A stretch of 13,488 nt of DNA from Alphaproteobacteria bacterium (GTDB lineage Bacteria > Myxococcota_A > UBA796 > GCA-2862545), in assembly GCA_020632885.1 (NCBI GenBank), contig JACKEQ010000067.1, positions 1-13,488 of the forward strand, written 5' to 3'. The notes beneath the pieces were generated by a model. That model ran no database searches, was not told where the DNA came from, and was given only the letters and a program-made list of their open reading frames with translations. How positions within the stretch are numbered: position 1 is the stretch's first letter; each line of letters opens with the position of its first letter. The position numbers and the translations under genes are program-made. This document shows positions 1 through 7,776 of the stretch, piece by piece.

Positions 1-72
1 CGGCCAGCCTCCGAGGGGCCCTCGATGTGGGCCTCCCGGACAAGTCGCGATACGGGGCTGCCCGGAGTGAAA

Positions 73-933
73 ATGAAGCTTGTCGCTGTCGTCGTCACGT
101 ACGAACGCCACGAAACGCTCGCGCGTTGCCTTCAATGCCTCGCGGCGCAGACCCGCCAGCCTGACCTCGTCGTGGTCGTCAACAATGGCTCGGCACTCCC
201 TTCCGACCTGGTGCCCTCGGGGCTGCAGACGGAGGTGATCCACGTCGGTCAGAACCTGGGTCCCGGGGGCGGCTTCCACCTGGGCATGCAGCGCGCGATG
301 GAGCGCGGAGCGGACTGGCTCTGGCTGATGGACGACGACATCGAGGCGGAGAGCGATTGCGCGGCCTCGATGCTCGAGCACACCCCGAAGGGTGACGCCA
401 TGGTCTGGCCCACCGTGCGCACGCCGTACGCGGAGACGGAGCACGAGTCCGTGGTCCCGGGCTGGTGGGGCGTGATGCTCCCTGCGACCGCTGTGCGGCG
501 CTTCGGTCTTCCGCGCGAGGACTACGGGTGGTGGTCGGAGGACACCGAGTACCTTCAGTGGCGGCTGGGCTGGTTCGGCGCGGTTCCCAGCGTCCGCCTC
601 CCCGACGCGCGCGTGTTCCACAACCACCGGGACCGCCAGGGCCCCACGCCGGCCTGGAAGCTCTACTACCAGGTGCGAAACGCCACCCACATGCGGCTCC
701 ATCTCCGTCAAGACGGCCGCCCGGCGTTCAGGCCGACCGTCCGGCGTCTCTGGCGCCTCTGGGGCTCCCAGGCCCGGCGAGCCCTTCTCGCGGTACCCCC
801 CGAGGAGAGCCGCCGGAAGCGACTGGCGCTCGTGGTCCGTGGTGTAGTGGACGGCGCCACCGGGCGCCTCGGGCTCACCATCCCCCTCGGGGACGGGAGC
901 GTCGCCCGCCGTTCTGTCAGACGCCATCGTTGA
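73..933 (+). CDS. Family 2 glycosyltransferase (rhamnosyl/galactofuranosyl-transferase-like)
   Basis: The 286-residue product is a GT-A-fold family 2 glycosyltransferase, expected to move a sugar from a nucleotide-sugar donor onto a growing surface glycan at the cytoplasmic face of the membrane. The N-terminus (VAVVVTYERHETLARC, residues 4-19) is the typical first beta strand and helix. NLGPGGGFHLGM (61-72) and the metal-binding MDDD (86-89) match the subgroup that contains rhamnosyl- and galactofuranosyltransferases. WSEDTEY (154-160) fits the catalytic-base region and VFHNH (181-185) the conserved His after the core. The frame is open upstream to the window edge with an ATG at 25, but ATG 73 is preferred: GGAG lies at 64-67 with a 5-nt spacer and the family sequence begins right there. 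Donor and acceptor cannot be read from sequence. The next gene follows after 22 nt. Confidence 0.88.
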   Translation: MKLVAVVVTYERHETLARCLQCLAAQTRQPDLVVVVNNGSALPSDLVPSGLQTEVIHVGQNLGPGGGFHLGMQRAMERGADWLWLMDDDIEAESDCAASMLEHTPKGDAMVWPTVRTPYAETEHESVVPGWWGVMLPATAVRRFGLPREDYGWWSEDTEYLQWRLGWFGAVPSVRLPDARVFHNHRDRQGPTPAWKLYYQVRNATHMRLHLRQDGRPAFRPTVRRLWRLWGSQARRALLAVPPEESRRKRLALVVRGVVDGATGRLGLTIPLGDGSVARRSVRRHR

Positions 934-955
934 CGATTTGGAGAGTCACCGACCC

Positions 956-2329
956 ATGCGAACCCTCGTCTACGACTTCCTGTACAGCGAAGCACACGTC
1001 CAGAGCGCGGCCGCGGTCCTGCGCGAGCATGGCGCGGAGATAGTGGGTTGGCTCGGACGCCCCCATGTGGGCGAACGGATCACCGGGCATCTCCCGGGGG
1101 TGAGGTTCCTCCCGGTGCCCCACCCCATGCGGGACCTGCCTCTGGTCGATGCGAAGCGGATCTGGGAGATCGCCCATGTGCCCACGCTCTTCATGCTGGT
1201 CGAGCGGGAGCGCAAGACAGGCACGAACCTCGGCGACGTCCTGGAGATCACGCGGATCTACTGCCATGTGGTCGCGGTCCTGGACGAGCTCCGGCCAGAG
1301 CTGATCGTTGCTTGTGATGTTCCCCACAACGTCTTCTCGTACATGCTCTACGTCGAGGCGCGGCATCGTGGGATCCCGATGCCCTTCGTGAAATGGGGAC
1401 CCATGCCGCACATCGTCGCGGTCGGGATGGACCTGGAGCGCGGCATCTCGGACGCCTTCGACGCAGGGCGGGAATCGCCCGCACTGGTTCTGTCACCCAC
1501 CACCCAGGCGCTCCTCGGCCGCTATCGGAGCGACTACAAGCAGGCGACGCCCTCGTACATGAAGGACCAGAAGCGGAACGACCGCTTTCTCGCCTATGCC
1601 AGGAAGGTCCTCGCGGCGCCGGGACGCTACGCGCAGGACTATCGTTTCCTGCGCGGGGGCGTCGCCGTGGCGGCCCGACGTCGGCTGGCCGCCGCGTACG
1701 AGCGGGTCGCCGTGCCCTTCGATGCGAGCCGGGGGCGGGCCGTGTGCCTGTTCCTCCACCTCCAGCCCGAGCGCACGAGCTGCCCGGAGGGGGGCATCTT
1801 CGCCCAACAGTGGTTGATCGCTCAGACGCTGTCGCGACTGCTGCCCGACCACCGGATCCTCGTTCGGGAGCACCCGTCGACCTTCAGGCCAGGGCCGAAG
1901 CTGTTGCGCGAGGTCAACGACTACCAGAGGTTCCTTGAGATCCCGCGCGTGGAGCTCCTGACGCTGTCGGGGAGCCCGTTCGAGGTCACCGATTTCGTCG
2001 ACGCGGTCGTGACCATCACGGGCACGGTGGGCATGGAGGCCTTGGCCCGCGGCACACCCGCCATCGCCTTCGGCAGTGCTGCGTTCGTCGACTGCGATGG
2101 CGCGTTCGACGCGCGGGATCCAGACCAGCTCGCGGAGGCGGTCACCTGGGTCCAAGAGAGGCGACGGGTGCCCGAGGGTGCCGTCGAGACCTACCTGTCC
2201 ATCCTCGAGGGCTCGCCCCACGTCTACGTGTGCGATCACGAGGACGTGATCGAGCGCTTCTTCGACCTGGCCTCCGAAGGCCTGCTTCGTTCGCCCGTAC
2301 TGGCGAGGATGTTGGAGCACTACGCATGA
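956..2329 (+). CDS. Capsule polysaccharide synthesis-type protein (Capsule_synth-like, GT-B candidate)
   Basis: A 457-residue soluble protein that resembles the capsular-polysaccharide synthesis family (KpsC/LipB-related, PF05159 type), in which characterised members transfer Kdo. Landmarks are LHLQPERTSCPEGG (267-280), VREHPSTF (303-310) and TITGTVGMEALARGTPAIAFG (353-373). The last of these is the C-terminal Rossmann-like part where GT-B enzymes hold the nucleotide sugar. The first 250 residues are poorly conserved in this family and presumably bind the acceptor. A TTG at 938 in frame would add six residues; ATG 956 is preferred, with GGAG at 940-943 although its 12-nt spacer is long. The stop overlaps the following sulfotransferase start, so the two are probably co-translated. 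A sugar-transfer role is inference from family and neighbours; it could instead be a polysaccharide modification or export factor. Confidence 0.75.
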   Translation: MRTLVYDFLYSEAHVQSAAAVLREHGAEIVGWLGRPHVGERITGHLPGVRFLPVPHPMRDLPLVDAKRIWEIAHVPTLFMLVERERKTGTNLGDVLEITRIYCHVVAVLDELRPELIVACDVPHNVFSYMLYVEARHRGIPMPFVKWGPMPHIVAVGMDLERGISDAFDAGRESPALVLSPTTQALLGRYRSDYKQATPSYMKDQKRNDRFLAYARKVLAAPGRYAQDYRFLRGGVAVAARRRLAAAYERVAVPFDASRGRAVCLFLHLQPERTSCPEGGIFAQQWLIAQTLSRLLPDHRILVREHPSTFRPGPKLLREVNDYQRFLEIPRVELLTLSGSPFEVTDFVDAVVTITGTVGMEALARGTPAIAFGSAAFVDCDGAFDARDPDQLAEAVTWVQERRRVPEGAVETYLSILEGSPHVYVCDHEDVIERFFDLASEGLLRSPVLARMLEHYA

Positions 2330-3147
2330 CCGACGTCCTGTCCCCCGATTTCATCGTCGTGGGTGCGGCCAAGTGCGGCACGACAACGGTCGCTTCCCAG
2401 TTGGCGCGCCATCCCCAGATCTTCATGACCGATCCCAAAGAACCAGGGTACTTCAGCGGGTTGATGGACGAGGCCCGGTATCGGGCTCTGTTCGAGGATG
2501 CAGGCGAGCGTCTGAAGGGCGAGGCGACCACCGCCTACTCGCGGATGCACGCCTTCCCGGGGGTGCCGGCGAAGATGTTCGCCGAGTGCCCGGACCTCCG
2601 GCTGATCTACTTGATCCGCCACCCCGTTGAACGCATCAAGTCGGCCTACGCCATGCGGCTGCGCGACGGGCGGTCCGAGGGGCCGCTCCACCAGGTGATC
2701 AGGAAGAACCTGGAGTACATCGACACGTCGCGGTACGGTCGGCAGATGGAGCACTACCTGGACTACTTCGACCGTCCGCAGTTCCTCATCCTCCGTCTCG
2801 AGGACCTGAAGGAGGATCCGGAGTCACAATACCTCCGTATGTTCGAGTTCCTCGGGGTCTCCGCACAGCTCCCGCCAGAGCCGGCTTCGCGCAGCAACGC
2901 GCGGCCCCCCGGCAAGCTCCTCGTCACACCCCACTTGCCGGCGGTGCTTCGTCCGCTCGGGAGCCTGGTGTCCAAAGAGACACGTGTTCGCGTCAAGCGG
3001 GCGTTGGCCCGTTCCGTGGCGAACGACGGGGATCTGCTCGAGATCCCCCCGCTTCTGCGGGAGATTCTCGACGACGTGTTCACCGCCGACATGGCCCGGC
3101 TTCGCCGGGTAGTGGGACCGGATTTGGATCTGTACGGGTACGCCTGA
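2326..3147 (+). CDS. Sulfotransferase (PAPS-dependent)
   Basis: A 273-residue sulfotransferase that should transfer sulfate from 3'-phosphoadenylyl sulfate to a hydroxyl or amino group, most likely on the glycan made by the two preceding genes. The 5'-phosphosulfate loop is VGAAKCGTTTV (12-22) with Lys16. The 3'-phosphate motif is YLIRHPVERIKSAY (95-108), with Arg98 and Ser106 as the usual PAPS contacts. The length and the KEPGYFSG segment after the first motif fit the heparan-sulfate/NodH-like sulfotransferase branch. ATG 2326 forms an ATGA overlap with the preceding stop and places the P-loop at the usual distance from the N-terminus. There is no signal peptide, so it acts in the cytoplasm, before export of the acceptor. 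The real acceptor (polysaccharide, lipid or small molecule) is unknown. Confidence 0.9.
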   Translation: MTDVLSPDFIVVGAAKCGTTTVASQLARHPQIFMTDPKEPGYFSGLMDEARYRALFEDAGERLKGEATTAYSRMHAFPGVPAKMFAECPDLRLIYLIRHPVERIKSAYAMRLRDGRSEGPLHQVIRKNLEYIDTSRYGRQMEHYLDYFDRPQFLILRLEDLKEDPESQYLRMFEFLGVSAQLPPEPASRSNARPPGKLLVTPHLPAVLRPLGSLVSKETRVRVKRALARSVANDGDLLEIPPLLREILDDVFTADMARLRRVVGPDLDLYGYA

Positions 3148-3174
3148 CGAACGGGGGCCGCGCGCCGGCCACAC

Positions 3175-3181
3175 GGAGGAG
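3175..3181 (+). promoter_or_regulatory. Strong Shine-Dalgarno of serA
   Basis: GGAGGAG lies 7 nt before ATG 3189. It fixes the serA start, and the 41-nt gap from the sulfotransferase stop (3147) marks a change of operon content. No clear sigma-70 promoter is visible in that gap. Confidence 0.8.
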
Positions 3182-3188
3182 ATCGCAC

Positions 3189-4403
3189 ATGCGGGTTCTC
3201 ATCGCGGACAAGCTGGAGGATCGGGCCCGTGTTCGCCTCGCTTCACGGGGCCACGAGGTGCGCATGGAGCCGGGGCTCGCGGGGGATGCGCTCGTCGAGG
3301 CGCTGGCCGCCTGGCGTCCGGAGGCCCTCGTGGTGCGCAGCACCAAGGTGACCCGCCCGATGCTCGAGCTCGGGTGCCTCTCGCTCGTCGTGCGGGCCGG
3401 GGCCGGGGTGAACACCATCGACCTCAAGGCCGCCGGGGAGTTCGGTGTGTTCGTCTCCAACTGCCCGGGCAAGAACGCGGACGCCGTGGCGGAGCTCACC
3501 ATGGGCCTGCTCGTGGCCGTCGACCGGCACATCGCGGCGGGCGACCGGGACCTCAAGGAGGGTCGCTGGAACAAGGGGGCCTACAGCAAGGCCTCGGGTC
3601 TCGCGGGCCGCACCCTCGGCATCCTCGGCATGGGCGACATCGGCCAGGGCGTGGCGAAGCGCGCGCGGGCCTTCGGGATGGACGTCATCGCGTGGTCCCG
3701 CTCGCTGACCCCCGACCGGGCGGCCGCCCTGGGTGTGCGGTACGCGTCCGACCCCAGCGAGGTGGCCGCGGCCGCGGACGTGCTCTCGGTGCACCTCGCG
3801 CTCACCGACGCCACGCGTGGCTTCGTGGGCCCCGGTCTGCTCGGAGCCCTGAAGCACGGGTCGATCTTCCTGAACACGAGCCGCGCGGAGGTCGTCGACG
3901 AGGCCGCCCTGCTGGAGGCCCTCGAGACCCGCTCCCTCCGCGCCGGCCTCGACGTGTTCTCCGGTGAGCCGTCCGGGAAGGACGGGGCCTTCACGCACCC
4001 CCTCGCCGCCCATCCGCGCGTCACCGGCACCCACCACACGGGTGCCAGCACCGACCAGGCCCAGGAGGCCGTCGCCGACGAGGCCGTGCGCATCGTCGAG
4101 GTGTTCGGTGACACCGGCCGCGCGCCGAACTGCGTCAACCTCACGGGCGCCGACTCGTCCCACGTGCTGGTCGTCCGGCACCGTGACCGTGTCGGCGTGC
4201 TCGCTGCCGTGCTCGACGTCCTCCGTGGCGCCGACCTGAACGTCGGCGAGCTCGAGAACACCCGGTTCACCCGGGGTGGAGCTTCGTCCGCCCGCATCGG
4301 GCTCGACGCGGCCCCCTCTCCCGAAACCCTCGAGCGCATCGGGGCTCTCCCCGACGTGCTCCACACCAGCGTCGCCGAGGTCGCGACCGTGGAGTCCCGA
4401 TGA
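3189..4403 (+). CDS. serA: D-3-phosphoglycerate dehydrogenase
   Basis: Catalyses the NAD-dependent oxidation of 3-phosphoglycerate to 3-phosphohydroxypyruvate, the first committed step of serine synthesis in the cytoplasm. The 404 residues show the D-2-hydroxyacid dehydrogenase plan: a split substrate domain, a Rossmann domain with ILGMGDIG (145-152), and the catalytic set Arg232 (NTSRAE), Glu260 (DVFSGEP) and His283 (THHTGAST). A C-terminal ACT domain (about 323-395, starting SHVLVVRHRDRVGVLAAVL) is the usual site of serine feedback control. The length fits the short serA type without the extra inserted domain of the long enzymes. The start is set by the GGAGGAG ribosome-binding site. It overlaps serC by ATGA, so both steps should be made together. 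The catalytic residues and the serC neighbour make the assignment firm over other 2-hydroxyacid dehydrogenases. Confidence 0.95.
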   Translation: MRVLIADKLEDRARVRLASRGHEVRMEPGLAGDALVEALAAWRPEALVVRSTKVTRPMLELGCLSLVVRAGAGVNTIDLKAAGEFGVFVSNCPGKNADAVAELTMGLLVAVDRHIAAGDRDLKEGRWNKGAYSKASGLAGRTLGILGMGDIGQGVAKRARAFGMDVIAWSRSLTPDRAAALGVRYASDPSEVAAAADVLSVHLALTDATRGFVGPGLLGALKHGSIFLNTSRAEVVDEAALLEALETRSLRAGLDVFSGEPSGKDGAFTHPLAAHPRVTGTHHTGASTDQAQEAVADEAVRIVEVFGDTGRAPNCVNLTGADSSHVLVVRHRDRVGVLAAVLDVLRGADLNVGELENTRFTRGGASSARIGLDAAPSPETLERIGALPDVLHTSVAEVATVESR

Positions 4404-5473
4404 CCCGCATCCACAACTTCAGCGCCGGACCCGCCGTCCTCCCCGAGTCCGTGCTCCGCGAGGCCCAGGAGGCCATCTGGGAGCACGGGGGTCACGGCAT
4501 CGGCATCCTCGAGTGCTCGCACCGCAGCGCCCAGTTCGACGCGGTGATCGACAGCGCCCGGGCGCGCATCAAGCGCCTGATGAACCTGTCGGACAGCCAG
4601 CACATCCTGTTCCTGCACGGCGGCGCCCGCACGCAGTTCTTCATGCTCCCGATGAACGTGCTCCGGGGCGGCCGCGCGACCTACCTGGACACCGGCACCT
4701 GGGCGGAGGGTGCCGCCAAGGACGCCCGGCGGTACGGCACCGTCGACGTGCCGTTCTCCTCGAAGGCCACGGGCTGGGACCACGTGCCCGCCACGCTCGA
4801 CACGCCGCCCGAGGGAACGGTCTACCTGCACTACACCTCGAACAACACGGTGGCCGGTACGGAGTTCCACCACGTCCCCGACGTCGGTGTACCGCTGGTG
4901 TGCGACATGTCCTCCGACATCATGAGCCGGCCCGTGGACGGGTCGAAGTTCCAGTTCATCTACGCGGGGGCCCAGAAGAACATGGGCCCGTCGGGTGTGA
5001 CGCTGGCCATCCTCGAGGACTCCTGGCTCGAGCGCTGCGACAAGGACATCCCCGAGATGCTCCAGTACGGCATCCACGTGAAGAAGGAGTCCATGTACAA
5101 CACGCCGTGCACGTTCGGGATCTACGTGATCGAGCGCGTGACGGCCTGGCTCGAGGGGCTCGGCGGCCTCGAGGCCATCGATCGCATGAACCAGTCCCAG
5201 GCCGACCGGGTGTACGGCGAGATCGACCGCACGGGCTTCTGGCACGGCAAGGCACAGCTGGGTAGTCGGTCGCGGATGAACATCACGTTCACCACCGGCG
5301 ACGCGGACCTGGACACCCGGTTCCACAAGGAGGCCGCGGCCGCCGGCCTCTCCGGGCTCAAGGGCCATCGATCCGTCGGTGGGCTGCGGGCCAGCATCTA
5401 CAATGCCCAGACCGACGCGGCGGTGGACGCCCTGGTCGCGTTCATGGGCGACTTCGAGGCGAGAAATGGCTGA
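4400..5473 (+). CDS. serC: Phosphoserine aminotransferase
   Basis: A PLP-dependent transaminase converting 3-phosphohydroxypyruvate and glutamate to phosphoserine and 2-oxoglutarate, the second step of serine synthesis; the same enzyme commonly serves pyridoxal phosphate synthesis. The 357 residues are full length for the family. The N-terminal NFSAGPAVLPESVL (6-19), SHRS (40-43), FLHGGARTQFFMLPMN (71-86), the PLP lysine Lys193 in YAGAQKNMGPSGVT (188-201) and the C-terminal LKGHRSVGGLRASIYNA are all characteristic. ATG 4400 overlaps the serA stop, and GGAG at 4391-4394 sits inside the serA end with a 5-nt spacer. No serB-like phosphatase for the third step is recognisable; the HAD protein at 10325 is too remote and atypical to be assigned that role. 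Confidence 0.96.
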   Translation: MTRIHNFSAGPAVLPESVLREAQEAIWEHGGHGIGILECSHRSAQFDAVIDSARARIKRLMNLSDSQHILFLHGGARTQFFMLPMNVLRGGRATYLDTGTWAEGAAKDARRYGTVDVPFSSKATGWDHVPATLDTPPEGTVYLHYTSNNTVAGTEFHHVPDVGVPLVCDMSSDIMSRPVDGSKFQFIYAGAQKNMGPSGVTLAILEDSWLERCDKDIPEMLQYGIHVKKESMYNTPCTFGIYVIERVTAWLEGLGGLEAIDRMNQSQADRVYGEIDRTGFWHGKAQLGSRSRMNITFTTGDADLDTRFHKEAAAAGLSGLKGHRSVGGLRASIYNAQTDAAVDALVAFMGDFEARNG

Positions 5474-5807
5474 CGACGGAACGAATGGCGCGGGTCACAT
5501 CGAGGAGCTCGACGAGAGCGAGGACCTCGATGTGGTCGAGTTCGAAGACGAGGAGGGCAACCTCCACGTGGCGGCGATCCTCGCCGTGATCGAGGTGGAC
5601 GACCTCGACTACGCGGTGCTGGCCCCCGTGGCGCAGCTCGAGGACGACGGCGGGGAGGAGCTCGAGATCTTCCTCTTCCAGTACGGCGAGGACGAGGACG
5701 GGAACGAGATGTTCGCGTACATCGACGACGAGGCCACCTTCCGCAAGGTGCAGGAGGCCGCCTCGCAGCTCCTCGAGACGTCCGAGGACGACGAGGACGA
5801 CGCCTGA
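5466..5807 (+). CDS. DUF1292 family acidic protein
   Basis: A 113-residue, strongly acidic protein of the DUF1292 (YrzB-like) family, whose function is not known. The conserved core runs from about residue 24 to 100: VVEFEDEEGNLHVAAIL, then EVDDLDYAVLAPV, EELEIFLFQYGEDEDGNEMFAYIDDEATFRKV. Both ends are low-complexity Asp/Glu stretches, ending in SEDDEDDA. ATG 5466 lies inside the last codons of serC, an 8-nt overlap, with GAGG at 5456-5459, so it is probably translationally coupled to the serine genes. The link to serine synthesis may be only positional. No cysteine cluster, signal peptide or membrane segment is present. The gene ends 6 bp from the opposing rlmH gene. Confidence 0.85.
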   Translation: MADDGTNGAGHIEELDESEDLDVVEFEDEEGNLHVAAILAVIEVDDLDYAVLAPVAQLEDDGGEELEIFLFQYGEDEDGNEMFAYIDDEATFRKVQEAASQLLETSEDDEDDA

Positions 5808-5813
5808 GCCACG

Positions 5814-6275
5814 TCAGTGGTGGTAGGGGATGCCCTCGAGCAGCGTGACCGCCCGGTACAGCTGCTCGAAGAGCACCACCCGCGCCACCTCGTGGTTGAG
5901 CACGGCGTCCGAGAGCTTCACGGTCCTCGACGCCGCCTTCCGCACGCTGGGATCGAGCCCGTAGGCACCGCCGATCAGGAAGGTCACGGTGCCTTCGAGC
6001 GTCAGGGACTCCAGCATCGCGGCGAACGCGTGGCTGTCGAGCCCCTCGCCCCGCTCGTCGAGGGCGACGATGGGGTCGCGCGGGCTGGCGGCCTTCAACA
6101 GACGCTCGCCTTCGGCAGCCTTCACGGCGTCCACGTCACCCTTGAAGGTCACGGGCTTGAGGAGGACCTCCTCCACCTTCCCGTGCCGCTTCAGGCGCTT
6201 GGTGTAGTCGTCGACGGCGGCGTCCGCCCAGGACGTGCGCCCCCGGCCGACGCGGACGACCCGTACCCGGATCAT
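5814..6275 (-). CDS. rlmH: 23S rRNA (pseudouridine1915-N3)-methyltransferase RlmH
   Basis: A SPOUT-class methyltransferase that uses SAM to methylate pseudouridine 1915 in helix 69 of 23S rRNA, acting on the assembled 70S ribosome. The 153 residues match the family length. Visible signatures are IVALDERG (69-76), the knot loop TFLIGGAYGL (98-107) and the C-terminal EGIPYHH (147-153), which ends in the conserved Tyr-His pair. Leu-Ser-Asp (121-123) and NHEVARVVLFEQLYRA (127-142) fit the trefoil knot. ATG 6275 overlaps the rsfS stop as ATGA, so it is the last gene of the rplU-to-rlmH chain. It converges with the DUF1292 gene, and no convincing terminator fits into the 6-bp gap. Confidence 0.95.
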   Translation of the reverse strand: MIRVRVVRVGRGRTSWADAAVDDYTKRLKRHGKVEEVLLKPVTFKGDVDAVKAAEGERLLKAASPRDPIVALDERGEGLDSHAFAAMLESLTLEGTVTFLIGGAYGLDPSVRKAASRTVKLSDAVLNHEVARVVLFEQLYRAVTLLEGIPYHH

Positions 6276-6676
6276 CCGTTGAAGTAGGTGGGCTCGCTGG
6301 GCTCTTCGGCCGGGGGCCCCTCGATGCGCGGAGCGTCACGCCACAGCCCGTCGAGGTCGTAGAAGCCCCGCATGGACGCGTCGAACACGTGCACGACGAT
6401 GTCGCCGAAGTCCACGAGCACCCACTGGCCGCGCTCCTTGCCCTCCACGCCGAGAGGCGCGATGCCGTAGCCCCGCTTGGCCTCCATCCGGACGGCCTCC
6501 GCGATGGCCGTGACGTGGCGCCGGTTCTTGCCCGAGCACAGCACGAAGCCGTCGGTGTACGACACGAGCCCGCGCAGATCGAGGATCACGATGTCGGTGG
6601 CCTGGGTGTCCGAGGCCGCCCGCGCGAGGGCCTGAGCGAAGGCGACGGTGTCGAGGGAGTCGATGGAGTCCTCCAT
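6272..6676 (-). CDS. rsfS: Ribosomal silencing factor RsfS
   Basis: RsfS binds ribosomal protein L14 on the 50S subunit and blocks subunit joining when nutrients are short. The 134-residue product has the family core: ATDIVILDLRG (26-36), SYTDGFVLCSGKN (39-51), then ERGQWVLVDFGDIVVHVF (81-98) and FYDLDGLW (105-112). The C-terminus adds a short Pro/Glu-rich tail. The frame extends upstream to ATG 6691 and TTG 6718, the latter overlapping obgE. ATG 6676 is chosen because GGAGGAGG lies 5 nt before it, the upstream candidates have no such site, and the family usually begins just before the first helix. It sits 28 nt after the obgE stop and overlaps rlmH by 4 nt. Confidence 0.93.
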   Translation of the reverse strand: MEDSIDSLDTVAFAQALARAASDTQATDIVILDLRGLVSYTDGFVLCSGKNRRHVTAIAEAVRMEAKRGYGIAPLGVEGKERGQWVLVDFGDIVVHVFDASMRGFYDLDGLWRDAPRIEGPPAEEPSEPTYFNG

Positions 6677-6681
6677 GGGAG

Positions 6682-6689
6682 CCTCCTCC
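6682..6689 (-). promoter_or_regulatory. Shine-Dalgarno deciding the rsfS start
   Basis: On the minus strand this reads GGAGGAGG, 5 nt before ATG 6676. It overlaps the alternative in-frame ATG at 6691, which argues that the longer form is not the main product. Confidence 0.75.
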
Positions 6690-6704
6690 ATGTTGCCGGA
6701 GGTT

Positions 6705-7721
6705 TCAGTCGCCGGCAAGGTCGTTGGCGTCCTCGCGCACCCGCGCGAGGGTCGATGCGATCGTCTTCACGAGCCGGTCCACACCGACGCGAAGCGGGGC
6801 GGAGATCGGGATGACGGGATGCCCGATGGCCTCCGCGAGCTCGGCGGCCGTGGCCTCGGGGTCGTCGAGGAGGTCGGTCTTGGAGAGCACGACGATCTGG
6901 GTGCGCTCCACGAGCTCCTCCGCGTAGGCGGCGAGCTCGTCGACCAGGGTCTGGTAGCGGGCCTCCGGGCCCTCCTCCGCGTCGGCGGCGACGAGGTGGA
7001 CGTACACCGGGCAGCGCTCGACGTGCCGGAGGAACTGGTGCCCGAGCCCGGCGCCCTCGCTGGCGCCCTCGATGAGCCCGGGGATGTCGGCCACGACGAA
7101 GGACGTCTCCCAGTCCACGCGCACCACCCCGAGGTTCGGCACGAGCGTCGTGAACGGGTAGTCCGCGACCCGCGGGCGGGCCTGGCTGATCGTGGAGATC
7201 AGGGTGCTCTTGCCGGCGTTGGGGAACCCGAGGAGCCCGACGTCCGCGAGGAGCTTGAGCTCGAGTCGGAGCTGGCGCTCCTCGCCTGGCTGCCCGGGGG
7301 TGGCCACGCGCGGTGTGCGGTGCGTGGAGCTCTTGAAGTGCGGGTTGCCGAGCCCGCCGTCGCCGCCCTGGAGCCGCCACTCGGCGCCGTCCGTGGCGAG
7401 GTCGGCGAGCAGGTCGTCGGTCTCGGCGTCCACCACGACGGTGCCGAGGGGGACCTCGATCACGAGCTCCTCTCCGCGCGCGCCCGTCATGTTCTTGGTG
7501 CCGCCCGGCTGCCCGTTCTTCGCGGCGTAGCGCTTGTTGCGCCGCAGATCCACGAGGGTGTTGCGGCGTGTGCTCGCGCGGAGCACGAGGTCGCCGCCGC
7601 GGCCGCCGTCGCCGCCGTCCGGACCTCCGCGGGGCACGTGGGCCTCGCGGCGGAAGGACATGCAGCCGTCGCCGCCCTTGCCGCTGGCCACGAAGATCTC
7701 GATCTCGTCGATGAAACGCAT
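6705..7721 (-). CDS. obgE: Obg/CgtA family GTPase, 50S assembly
   Basis: An essential-type GTPase that binds the 50S subunit during late assembly and has been linked to stress and (p)ppGpp responses. The 338 residues carry an Obg fold at the N-terminus (1-158; Gly-rich FVASGKGGDGCMSFRRE and RGGPDGGDGGRGGD) and a GTPase domain with G1 GFPNAGKS (165-172), G2 around PFTTL (189-193), G3 DIPGLIEGA (212-220), G4 SKTD (280-283) and G5 ISA (306-308). The G4 Asn of NKxD is Ser here. There is no C-terminal OCT domain, as in many short Obg proteins. ATG 7721 is clear from the MRFIDE start, though its ribosome-binding site is weak (GGAC, about 8 nt before). A terminator-like hairpin lies just upstream, so expression may be separated from rplU-rpmA. 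Confidence 0.96.
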   Translation of the reverse strand: MRFIDEIEIFVASGKGGDGCMSFRREAHVPRGGPDGGDGGRGGDLVLRASTRRNTLVDLRRNKRYAAKNGQPGGTKNMTGARGEELVIEVPLGTVVVDAETDDLLADLATDGAEWRLQGGDGGLGNPHFKSSTHRTPRVATPGQPGEERQLRLELKLLADVGLLGFPNAGKSTLISTISQARPRVADYPFTTLVPNLGVVRVDWETSFVVADIPGLIEGASEGAGLGHQFLRHVERCPVYVHLVAADAEEGPEARYQTLVDELAAYAEELVERTQIVVLSKTDLLDDPEATAAELAEAIGHPVIPISAPLRVGVDRLVKTIASTLARVREDANDLAGD

Positions 7722-7734
7722 GAGAACGTCCGTT

Positions 7735-7776
7735 AAAACGCAAGAATCCGCGGAAGGCGCTCGGCCTCCCGCGGAT
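7735..7776 (-). terminator. Terminator-like hairpin between rpmA and obgE
   Basis: On the minus strand the arms at 7776-7769 (ATCCGCGG) and 7753-7746 (CCGCGGAT) pair perfectly over 8 bp. After one mismatch the stem continues for four more pairs (AGGC class) around a 5-nt loop at 7759-7763. It is followed by a tract, UCUUGCGUUUU, with 7 U in 11 nt, which fits an imperfect intrinsic terminator. It lies 27 nt after the rpmA stop and about 14-24 nt before the obgE start, so it may act as an attenuator rather than a full stop. Confidence 0.6.

Noticed and set aside
1..72. Possible 3' end of an upstream gene ending in TGA at 68-70
   Set aside because: One frame is open to that stop just before ATG 73, but another frame is equally open and the segment is too short to judge; otherwise nothing is seen here.
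3156..3170. GC-rich palindrome before serA
   Set aside because: A 5-bp stem without a T-run; such motifs occur by chance at this base composition.
3581..5368. Very long minus-strand open frame (595 codons) opposite serA and serC
   Set aside because: It is antisense to two unmistakable enzymes and shows no family signature; long antisense frames are expected in such GC-rich coding DNA.
5809..5820. Small inverted repeat CCACGTCAGTGG between DUF1292 and rlmH as a bidirectional terminator
   Set aside because: The stem is only 4 bp and there is no U-tract on either strand.
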